This document shows, piece by piece, positions 54,901 through 64,000 of a DNA stretch of 64,000 nucleotides (its first letter is position 1; each line of letters begins with the position of its first letter). The DNA lies in contig CM068374.1 in the NCBI GenBank assembly GCA_034769895.1, forward strand, positions 353,572,302-353,636,301. Reading direction: 5' to 3'. The stretch comes from Magicicada septendecula. Taxonomy: Eukaryota > Arthropoda > Insecta > Hemiptera > Cicadidae. Both the position numbers and the translations under genes were made by a program. The notes beneath the pieces were generated by a model. It was not told the DNA's origin. It saw nothing but the letters and a program-made list of their open reading frames with translations, and searched no databases.

Positions 54901-56151
54901 ATATCATACTCTTAATCTCAGGGCCAGCACATACAAACAAAAGGAAAAATAATTTTATTAATAGAAAATAATGTAACAAACTATTTTTCTAGTGTTTAAA
55001 ACAAAAGGTTGTAACAGTTTTTTTTAATATAAATAAGTATTTAATTTAGTTCAAAATGTAATGCAGCCACCATGCTTACTGTTCTCCTTACTGAGCACAC
55101 TCCGTGCTTCGGTCTGTTGCACTGTTTTGTCTTATTAGTTTAAACGTTTTAAATATTACAATTTCTTTACACTATACAGTTTAATAGTGTACTGTTTTAA
55201 TACAACACTTATATAACACAACAGTATATTATAACTTGATAGTTTATTCTTTCATTTAAGTTCTTGTCCAAAATGTGTAAAGAGCATTTTGATGTTATTA
55301 ATTTTGTAGTTGAAGAATAATTTAGTGTGTATTTGGTGTTTTAATAAGTTTTTTTGTAACCTGATGTTTATCCTCAATGCTGTATTTGGATTATCTTGGC
55401 TTACTGCTTTCTTCTTAACTACCTGGATTATCCTGGCTTTCTTCTTAAACTGTTTGATAAGTGTTTTACTAATAATTCATTTACTTTTTGTACTTTCCAT
55501 GGTATACTGAGTTATTGTTGCTATAAACGACTGCATTCACTAATTTCTTCTCAATATTTCTACTATTATACTGATATTTAGTTATAAGATTATTTTTTCT
55601 CTCTAGGAGACATTTTCTGTGGGATGGTTCATGAAGGAGTGAGAAATTAATTGTTGCACAGACTTTTCTTCTTCTTCCTTGTTTGGTTTTATAATATTTT
55701 TATAATTTTTTGAATTCCTGCGTTAAACAGTTATTTTACATTGACAACTAATTTAAATACACTTGTTTCTCACTAACTTACAATATTTTGTGGTTTTACA
55801 ATTATTAGTGGCTTATATGACAACTGGATTATTCTGTGTTGTTTTCAATTCAATGTTTTACCAATTACTTTCACATTATTGAATTAATCATAATTTACAG
55901 AATTTTGAGTTTCACAATTTGTACATATAGATTGAAAGAATTAATCTACAGTTTTTTTAATACATTTGTTACTCTTAAACAGTACCAGTACTATTACTTT
56001 AAATAAATACACAAATTTCTAATTATATTTCAATTTAAAGACATCTTTTTAAAAATCCAATGTGGTTGCCACTCTTGTTACTTTTGTAAAAGTAAACAGT
56101 CATAATTTTTACAAATTAGCTGATTTTGCCAGGGTCTATGTACTGTTGAAT
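54901..56151. other. AT-rich stretch without recognised genes
   Basis: 1.25 kb. Short ORFs at 55310-55581 (plus) are Phe/Leu-rich translations of T-rich DNA and match nothing I know. Confidence 0.6.
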
Positions 56152-56895
56152 TTACAGCAGTACAATATATATCCTGTAATATGACATAAAGCCATCTGGA
56201 AGATCAACTCCTCCCATGAATTTGTTGTATGTTATCACAGCTTGATGATAGGGAACTTCAACACACCTAACAGATCTTCTGTCAAAACGAGTCACTTGTG
56301 ATGTAGGCTGAGCACTATCAAATATAGTTGCCAGAGCAACATCTCGGTTGTCATACCATTTAACTGAACTAACATCAATACCATTTATAGGGACTTCCTT
56401 ATCAGTATATGATCCCCTCCCTTCTGTCTTCATCTATGAATCTGGTGGGTCTTATTATACCTAGCACACCATTGCCAAATTTTGCAAGAGTTGTAAACAA
56501 AGGCAATGCCACAAACAAATTGTCAAAGAACACAAGATGTCCTTTGTTGTGGAATATGTTTCTTGTCATTCACAGCAATACATTTGCACTAGCTCTAAGG
56601 TCTGGAATATCTGCTTGAGGTTGGATATTTGAGGTTTATTCTTTAAAATCATGTACTTACCTTTCTCATTGCATGTAAGAAATAACTTATACCCCAAGTT
56701 ATGTGGCTTCTTTGAGTTGTACCATTTTAAACCTGATTTGCCTGTGAATGGGACAGTTTGCTCATCTGCACACAAGAATTGTGTTTTAGGTAGGACCCTG
56801 AATATCTCTTGCAAATGATCTATAACTGGTCTCACTTTGAATAGTTTATCTCTGTTCTGCTCATCAAGAGGTAACAGAGTTGTATTGTCATTTCA
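56152..56895 (-). pseudogene. piggyBac-type transposase fragment
   Basis: Three minus-strand pieces in order match the DDE domain of piggyBac transposases. 56895-56566 has D-K-L-F-K-V-R-P-V-I-D-H and A-D-E-Q with K-K-P-H-N-L-G-Y-K-L-F. The 56565-56434 piece has F-F-D-N-L-F. 56433-56152 has K-W-Y-D-N-R-D-V and Y-N-K-F-M-G-G-V-D. All three catalytic Asp contexts are thus present, but frames are shifted near 56570 and 56430. The N-terminus and the C-terminal Cys-rich domain are missing. No inverted ends or TTAA duplications recognised. A dead fossil. Confidence 0.88.
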
Positions 56896-57465
56896 GTATA
56901 AATTTTCTCCCAACAATCGTGTGACATTAGGCTCAACGCCTTTCTATAATGAGCATTCTATTTAGCGGTTTTCCTAAGAAAATCATAGGTCATACAAAAA
57001 AATAATGTAAAAACCTTTCTTTCCTGTAATTATACACCATTTTAAATGAGCTAGTCTGGCTTTTCATACATTTATTATTTACAGAGGTATTACGTAAAAA
57101 CTGCTTATATTTGCTCATTTTTTTAATAGGCACCCTCTATATTCATGTAAACATGTTTTTAAATACTAAAATAGAATACTTTAACAGTGTCCAACTTTTG
57201 TACGTTTTAGTTTTTCCATATCAAAATCTGGTTTGATTGGAGTAATTTTTATTTAAACATATAATACCATGTTGTAATATTCATATGTATTACATTAAAT
57301 GGAGAATAATAAGTAACTAGTGCTAGTTTTTGACATTTTGTGTAAAATTTTAGACATTAATTTTGGATTAATTTGAGTTTGTTTATTTACATTATTTAAA
57401 TCTACAACTTCAGGGGAATTGTTTGTCAAATGTGTGGCTAAATTTGTGTGCGTGTGAGCGTGGTT

Positions 57466-57500
<35 letters not shown>

Positions 57501-58023
57501 TTTCACAGATAGGACACGTTGGCAATAGGACAAATACGTCAAATCATAACGCTCTGCGGAAAATTTTTTGCTAGATTCCGTTGTTTTTTAGAGTCAACCC
57601 TTTGCATATAGATACGTACAGTAAACACACTAGTTTCAGAAGTCTACATTAAATCTTCTGCACAAATGACTGAAAAAATGCTGTAAAAGAAAATTGAATC
57701 CAAGTTATTTTTTAACTTCTTTGAACAGCTGTGTTTCATATACTTGTCCAAGGTTGAATATAAGCAAGCCACTTTATTGAAAAATTATGAATTTGTATGT
57801 GGATAAAAATGGTATGAAAATTTGTAATTGTAACTGAAAACTTTTTTTTGTATCATTGCTACACTGGTAAATATTATTCTGTAATTATCAACTCAAGATT
57901 GTATTACTACAGTGAAAAAGTCAAACTTCAAGAAATGACAAATTTAAAAACAGTTGGATTCAGATTATCATACTTGATGTCAGTTATAAATTAACACCTC
58001 ATAAATATGTATTGACTACTATA
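56896..58023. other. Intergenic, no recognised genes
   Basis: AT-rich. Contains a TA microsatellite (57469-57497) and otherwise nothing I can support. The ORF at 57295-57525 is a translation of the microsatellite. Confidence 0.6.
57469..57497. repeat. (TA)n microsatellite
   Basis: About 14 TA dinucleotides, preceded by GTGTG-rich sequence. Confidence 0.95.
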
Positions 58024-59194
58024 TGTACTACTCTATTATTGATAACATTTATTAATACATAAAAAAACAGTTTACTTGTCACCTACCGTCACTATCTTCT
58101 CTGCTAAGTTCCAAGGTTCGGTCACATGTACGTTAGATACAAACATGTGTTTCAAGGTTAACGAAATAACTAACGCTACACATTTTTTGGAAGAGAAATA
58201 ATTAATTTAATGATCAACTATGGCATTTATACTTTTCTCCAGAAATAGATTATTTCAAATGTGGTGTAACTCTGGCACCTTACTTGTAATTGAACTTACT
58301 CACTATGGCTTACCTTATCTTTGATAATTACACAACTTAATTTATACACAAACACAGAACAGCCCAGCTTTGCTCACACTCGCATTCACACTAAACGGTT
58401 TAAAACCCTTATCATTTTTACAAAAAGAATACCCATCCCTGCCGGCACGTGACGATCGCTCGAACGCGTTATTTCATTTTTGTATTTGGTAGTGTGTCCG
58501 AAATTAATTTGTTGGTGTTCTTTGATAGACTATAGTTTTCACTTCACTGTTAAATTACGGTTGATAAATCACTTTTTACTTGAAATTATAACATTGTTGA
58601 AAAGAGCTCACTTGGCTCGGTACCTGCAGGTACAGTCGCTAGGCTAAAACTGCTCAGAGCGGCAAGGCGTTCACCGCTAACTGAACTTCGTCGTTTTTTG
58701 AGGAAACCAATGCCTGTTATTTGTTCGGCACAGTTTCGTCCCATGCTCTACATGTAGATGTTGGAGTGAATATGGTATATGATCTCAGCTAGGCATTGGC
58801 TGACGTCATTAAAGTGGGCAGGACTTAAGCAGCATTTCCGGAAGATCTGTGAAAAGACGATGAATACTTTTGCCCTTTAGCCATCTTGAGTTTTTACCAG
58901 AGCGTGGGTCAGCGCCCGTGCTTGGTATACGCATAGGTGAGCTCCGCCACACTCTCGCATAGTTCTTGGAAAAACTAGGGTGGTAACTTCTTCGCTTACT
59001 GATTTCACCACATTATTGAGTCTTGCCTTTGTCCCAAACTGTTCATTCTACACATGTTCTTTCGTAACCGAAATAGCGTTGTCGCATAATACAATTTCAC
59101 AATATTTTATAAGACTCCCGCACAAAATGAAATAAATAAAATGTAATACCCCATACTGTAAAAAAATAAAATGCCCCAAAAATGACCCGCTACA
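58024..59194 (-). repeat. 3' LTR of element E
   Basis: 1171 bp, from TGTACTACTC to ...GACCCGCTACA. The first 517 bp align with 63477-64000 with four substitutions and one 7-bp indel, so the insertion is recent. Homologous to LTR A. Minus-strand TATA-like TATAAATT (58346-58339 region) and an AAGGTAAG splice-donor-like word (58317-58310) are kept in both families. Confidence 0.9.
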
Positions 59195-59204
59195 ATACCC
59201 CCTC
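59195..59204 (-). other. Polypurine tract, element E
   Basis: The minus strand reads GAGGGGGTAT directly before the LTR start TGTAGCGGG. Confidence 0.65.
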
Positions 59205-61963
59205 GATGAGAATTCTGCTGTTCACAACAGAAGAAATCTCATCAATAAACCCCAAAGAGGACCAGTGAGGAACTGGTGCCAACAAACCCCATCTTGTTGT
59301 TAATCCACATGGGTACACGACCCCCCTGGCTCAGCGACTATGGACTCATCTGAACGAGATCACTGGACTTCTCCATAAGAGATCCCAACACCGAGAAATC
59401 GAACAGCTAAGTACCACAGCCCACCTCACCTTCTAACATGCTATCCCCAAAATCCTCAATCCCTGGCTCAAAGTATGCCAGATCCTCGGCCGATATGAAT
59501 CCCCTTTTATGCAAGCTGGGCTGCCTTTAGCAAATACTGGGCTCACACACACTCACATTACATGTTGACATAACACCTAGTAAAATTGAAAAATTCTTTT
59601 AACATTTATGAAACATTTAAAAAAATCCAAAATAATATACTCAAAAAATTCTCTTCCTGTTTTTCTGTTTTCTACTTAAAATGCATTACTTTAAACCTTT
59701 CTCCTACTCTAAACACATCCTTAATCTAACATGTAATCACTTGTAGTCTAACAGTACAAGGCAATACAATCAATCAATAAAATAAACATGGATAACACAC
59801 AAATAGTAAAATAATCAATACTTCAAATATTCAGACGCTGGCAGGCGAAAAATCAAGATTTTTTTTTTTCAAAATTAAAATTTGAAATTTCCAAAAATTT
59901 TAAAATTAAAAAAATTTAAATTTATTTAAATGTTTTCTTTATATGTAGACATTATTTGAAAATTGGTTTAAATTGATTAAACAAACAAATTAAATTGACT
60001 TCCTACTATACAAGCTTAGTATGTGTATGACCTCATCAGCTGATCGAAAGTAGGTCAAGTCCAAAACCCTTGACCTACATGTGTTATGCACAATTTCTGT
60101 CTGAAAATACATTTAACATCTGTAACAGTCTAATTTGAAACACAAAACAATAAAATATAACATTTAAAATAAACAAAATATTATTACAAATAATAATCAA
60201 ATTGACATTTAAATTATTTAAAATAAACAATTCTTGACTTTACATTATTTTCAATTCTGTCAAGATTCTGTCACTGGTTTAAAAAATGAAAATTTTATAT
60301 CTTTATTATAAATCACTCTCTTTACTTCATAATCTGATTCTCCCATCCTGTGGGTGATGTAAATTATTTATTCTCATTGACTGTACTACTAGATCTGTAT
60401 ACATATATAATCTTTCTCCCCCTGACTTGAATATTCATCAACTTTAACTCCCATGACACCCATCTCTACCAAAATATCTATCCCAAAACACTCTAACCCC
60501 ACTTATCATTAAACTCAAATCGCCACCTTCTCTACATATATAAAAAAAATACTCTCTAACCCTTTGTACATAGGATATGTGTTTCCCCTACCCAAAACTC
60601 AATTCCCTTATTTGGCCCCTGGATTCTCCCTAAGGCAACCCCGTCCCCACTAAATCGGTCCTAATCCCGTCCCAACCCTTGTTGCGGACTCCCCCAATAC
60701 ACTACCCCCTAATACAAAACTGCCATCCCCAAAAATCTCAATCTCATTACCTTACTACAACTACAACAAAATAACATCATTAATCATAAACAACAACATA
60801 TCATTCAAAACCTACATAAATTCTCCACAACTACTGTGTCCACATCAATACTTCTCAAACTTCTACAACATGTATTAACTCAAAACAACATTACATTCTT
60901 CATTTCTACTAATTCAACTGTAACTTTGACTTCAACTTGGACAGATCTATATGTCCCACAAAATATTTATCACCCAAAAAAAAAAACTATCGCTTGTTAT
61001 CTTTCACAAATTGTTACTTTACTTCTCACTTCATCAAATTATTTTTCCCATTACTTTAACACATCTGTAATACATTAAAACATTACATCAAACATTAATT
61101 ACTTGGAATATTTATAACTAATATACCAGTGACCTGTTATTACTGATCAGCTGATCTCCTAACACAATGAAAATACATCTTTTACTTGAACAACTTACAT
61201 GAAATATACATATTTATTTTTATTTATTCTCACTTCTCACCTCATTGTTTCCCCTTTCTCTGATTCTGATCATTTTGTGTTGCCCGCCTGCCAGACAATT
61301 TAATTATTGGCTTAGAAAAAATATACACACATAATGAAAACACGTATTATTATCAACACCTATATCTAACGTACAACAATAAAATAATATATTATTAAAC
61401 ACAATTATTTCAAATAAACATCTTATTCCTGAATTAGAATCTCAATTACACCTGTAAACATTTTTGTTATACATGATTATAAAATTTTCATACTTACAAT
61501 CCATTTAACACGATATACACACAAAACATAATCACCACCACAATACTTTTCACCTCTGTAACATTTAACACAAAATATTAGTCTACATCAAATAATTTAT
61601 CATTCATTACCAAATTTCCATCTCATAAAATAAATTGAATTCATAAAAAAAATTTGATTAATTAATATTTAAATAAGCAATCAAAATATTTAACATGTAT
61701 CAAATTGTTTTAATTACATTACTTACCAAAAATATAAATTATATAGTTATCGAAACAATTACCGTTTTCACAATTCATTCTGATATTTACTTAACTTGCA
61801 AATATTTCAATATTGTTATTACAACAATCATCTTACGTACACACATTATTTACAAACTCTTGTTATTAATTGTTCCGTTTTTTCCACACCTCATTGTCCA
61901 AATTCGTCATGTCAAAAAACCATAAAACATAATGTTTACACTGTCTTATATTGTTTTAATAGT
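59205..61963 (-). other. Non-coding internal region of element E
   Basis: 2.76 kb where pol would be expected, but there is no minus-strand ORF. GC-richer near the PPT (59205-59560), then AT-rich with G very rare on the plus strand, and a C-rich block at about 60415-60735. Plus-strand ORFs (60836-61078, 61695-61925) are not recognised and probably chance. Confidence 0.75.
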
Positions 61964-63295
61964 TTAACCTCCATCGTTCCAAATTAACCTTGGTTCTACA
62001 TAACATTGTTCAATTTTATCATCACACAAATGACTGTTTTGTGTGTTGTAACCATAAAAACTAAACTCATTCATCATACTCAAATACTCATGAAACCGGT
62101 CTACATAAGGTAATTTTGTCAATTCTCCATCATTAAATTCGCTCATTATCGGGTTAATTATTTTTATTAAATCATTGTAATCATTGTTGTTCAAATATAT
62201 TTTTAAACTTTCTTTCCATTTGTTATATTTCCTATTTAAATCATACAATTCTGTTTCTTTACTAACATACAATTCTCCACTTATATCTCTCTCATCATAA
62301 CACCATATCATACTTTCACCATCATTCCACACAGAGGGTACTAATTTATACAAAAAAGGGATATAACTCAAATCTTCCATTAAATAGGGTCTCTTGCCCT
62401 CCAATAATAACATTTTTGAACACTCTGGTTCATCACAATTACGGGGAACATTTACCCTCTGCCCTACACATTCGCTTAAACTCTCCTTACACACTCTCTC
62501 CATCTCATCAACAACTATTACCTCCTCATTAACCTCTAATCCCATTAAACTCTCATTATCACTACTATTATTCAATGTATCATTCTCTACTACTACATCT
62601 TCAGTTACATCACCACTTTCAATATCATTGTTAATATTTGTTATCTTGCTCTCCACTACCACGTTTTTACACATATCATTATAATTATCATCTGTTTTAC
62701 ATTCAAAATTTTCAGTTACCTTTTGTCTTTGTTTATCAAAATTTTCCACCACATTACTCTCCATTTTGTCAATTTTGTTATTCCTACTATTCAATGAGTG
62801 ACTCAACGTTTCTTTTAATTGATTGATCAATTTGATAAAGTTACTCTCACAATTGGTTTGTACTTTATTAATTTCAGTTTTAAGTTCATCCAATTTGTAA
62901 TTAAATTCACTTTTAATTTCGGTCTTAATTTCATTCAATTTTATGTCATTATTGTCAAAGTGACTATTTAATTCGTTAAATTTGTCATTCTGTACATCTA
63001 ATTTGCTGTCAAAACTACTTTTAATTTCTTTGATTTTGTTTTTCTGTTCATGAATGTCCATTGATATGGTTCTTAATATACTCATTATATCATCTAATTT
63101 ATTACATTTTGTTGAGGTGGGGGTTAACTGTACCCCCGAGTCCTCCGTAATATTTGTTACATCTGAATTCTTTTTTGTTTTATTTTCCTGACTCACGTTT
63201 GGAGTCGAGTGGATTTCAAAATCACTCATACTATTTGATTCATTATAGTTTTCGACACTAGTCGTTTCATTTATGTTATTTTCGTTATCTGCCAT
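61964..63295 (-). CDS. ORF of element E: Gag-A-like N-terminus with an unrecognised C-terminal half
   Basis: 443 residues, intact. The first 60 residues match Gag A (M-A-D-N-E-N-N; F-E-I-H-S-T-P; T-E-D-S-G-V-Q-L-T-P-T-S-T-K). A coiled coil with repeated L-D-E-L-K-T-E-I and N-E-L-N-S heptads follows (about 70-200), then an acidic stretch (about 215-260). Residues 265-443 contain C-D-E-P-E-C-S-K, W-N-D-G-E-S-M-I-W-C-Y-D and K-W-K-E-S-L-K-I-Y-L and do not resemble the capsid-like domain of Gags A-D or anything I know. No zinc finger, protease or RT. The start at 63295 fits the family N-terminus and lies about 180 nt from the LTR. Probably helps RNA recognition or particle assembly with A-type Gag; that is inference. 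Confidence 0.8.
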   Translation of the reverse strand: MADNENNINETTSVENYNESNSMSDFEIHSTPNVSQENKTKKNSDVTNITEDSGVQLTPTSTKCNKLDDIMSILRTISMDIHEQKNKIKEIKSSFDSKLDVQNDKFNELNSHFDNNDIKLNEIKTEIKSEFNYKLDELKTEINKVQTNCESNFIKLINQLKETLSHSLNSRNNKIDKMESNVVENFDKQRQKVTENFECKTDDNYNDMCKNVVVESKITNINNDIESGDVTEDVVVENDTLNNSSDNESLMGLEVNEEVIVVDEMERVCKESLSECVGQRVNVPRNCDEPECSKMLLLEGKRPYLMEDLSYIPFLYKLVPSVWNDGESMIWCYDERDISGELYVSKETELYDLNRKYNKWKESLKIYLNNNDYNDLIKIINPIMSEFNDGELTKLPYVDRFHEYLSMMNEFSFYGYNTQNSHLCDDKIEQCYVEPRLIWNDGG

Positions 63296-63454
63296 TTTTA
63301 TAATTGATTAAATTAAGTTAAAGAAATTAATTAAATAAATAATGTAATTAATTAAATTTTGTAATGTAACGTTATTTTGCTACGCCAACCTAAAACATGT
63401 TTGTATCTTTGTAGATGTGGAATTTAATTAATTAATTATGATTAATTATAATTC

Positions 63455-63474
63455 GTGCCTGTTTCGCGGCGCCA
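63455..63474 (-). other. Primer binding site, element E
   Basis: The minus strand reads TGGCGCCGCGAAACAGGCAC two bases inside the LTR. Similar to A's PBS and to the tRNA-Lys(UUU) PBS. Confidence 0.65.
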
Positions 63475-63476
63475 TT

Positions 63477-64000
63477 TGTACTACTCTATTATTGATAACA
63501 TTTATTAATACATAAAAAAACAGTTTACTTGTCACCTACCTTCACTATCTTCTCTGCTAAGTTCCAAGGTTCGGTCACATGTACGTTAGATACAAACATG
63601 TGTTTCAAGGTTAACGAAATAACTAACGCTACACATTTTTTGGAAGAGAAATAATTAATTTAATGATCAACTATGGCATTTATACTTTTCTCCAGAAATA
63701 GATTTTTACATATTTCAAATGTGGTGTAACTCTGGCACCTTACTTGTAATTGAACTTACTCACTATGGCTTACCTTATCTTTGATAATTACACAACTTAA
63801 TTTATACACAAACACAGAACAGCCCAGCTTTGCCCACACTCGCATTCACACTAAACGGTTTAAAACCCTTATCATTTTTACAAAAAGAATACCCATCCCT
63901 GCCGGCACGTGGTGATCGCTCGAACGCGTTATTTCATTTTTGTATTTGGTAGTGTGTCCGAAATTAATTTGTTGGTGTTCTTTGATAGACTATAGTTTTC
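63477..64000 (-). repeat. 5' LTR of element E, cut by window edge
   Basis: Same sequence as 58024-58540. The rest, about 650 bp, and the outer target duplication lie beyond the window. Confidence 0.9.

Noticed and set aside
57295..57525. ORF with Ile-Tyr repeats
   Set aside because: Translation of the (TA)n microsatellite.
60836..61078. 80-residue plus-strand ORF in element E
   Set aside because: Antisense to the element, Thr/Ser/Asn-rich from biased composition, no motif.

Overview
The window looks like a repeat-dense stretch of an arthropod, probably insect, nuclear genome. It is AT-rich, every recognisable coding region belongs to a mobile element, and the mix fits insects: Ty3/gypsy-like LTR elements, a Penelope-like element, a piggyBac transposase fossil and a TA-target inverted-repeat transposon. 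I found no host gene, tRNA, rRNA or bacterial feature. Almost all coding is on the minus strand, so each element's 5' end lies at higher coordinates.

Layout, left to right. (1) 1-4251: 5' half of element A: protease and start of reverse transcriptase running off the window edge, a broken gag, a PBS and a 1.18-kb 5' LTR. (2) 4252-13713: element B, with a 3.7-kb untranslated 3' region, a nearly complete pol (two in-frame stops), a broken gag and a PBS. (3) 13714-15384: one LTR that abuts B's PBS on one side and the PPT of element C on the other. (4) 15385-18360 and 44984-48393: element C, a pol-deleted relative of B, split in gag by (5) 18361-44979, a 26.6-kb tandem array of a gag-only LTR retrotransposon D (LTR-internal repeated, period about 7.53 kb), bounded by the 4-bp duplication ATAT. 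LTRs 2-4 of the array each carry the same 1.05-kb inverted-repeat transposon; LTR 1 has the empty site. (6) 48394-53086: two diverged LTR-derived segments without coding. (7) 53207-54033: end of a Penelope-like element with a GIY-YIG domain. (8) 54379-54900: solo LTR. (9) 56152-56895: piggyBac transposase remnant. (10) 58024-64000: element E, a young non-autonomous relative of A with one intact ORF and LTRs differing by only four substitutions and one 7-base indel over the overlap.

How the parts work together (partly inference). A and B are the autonomous type: Gag, then protease-RT-RNase H-integrase reached by a -1 ribosomal frameshift. Both junctions show a textbook slippery heptamer at the gag stop (GGGAAAC in A, TTTAAAC in B), a 7-8 nt spacer and a potential H-type pseudoknot. 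D and E have no pol and would need proteins from B-like and A-like relatives, with which they share terminal motifs. The Gags have no retroviral CCHC knuckle: A carries a RanBP2-type zinc finger flanked by RGG motifs (FUS-like), while B, C and D end in Asn-rich, Arg-rich tails. The most unusual items are these nucleocapsid replacements, the two frameshift signals, the nested tandem array, the conserved non-coding islands in the 3' regions, the repeated PBS/LTR-junction motifs, and E's ORF with a C-terminal half I do not recognise.
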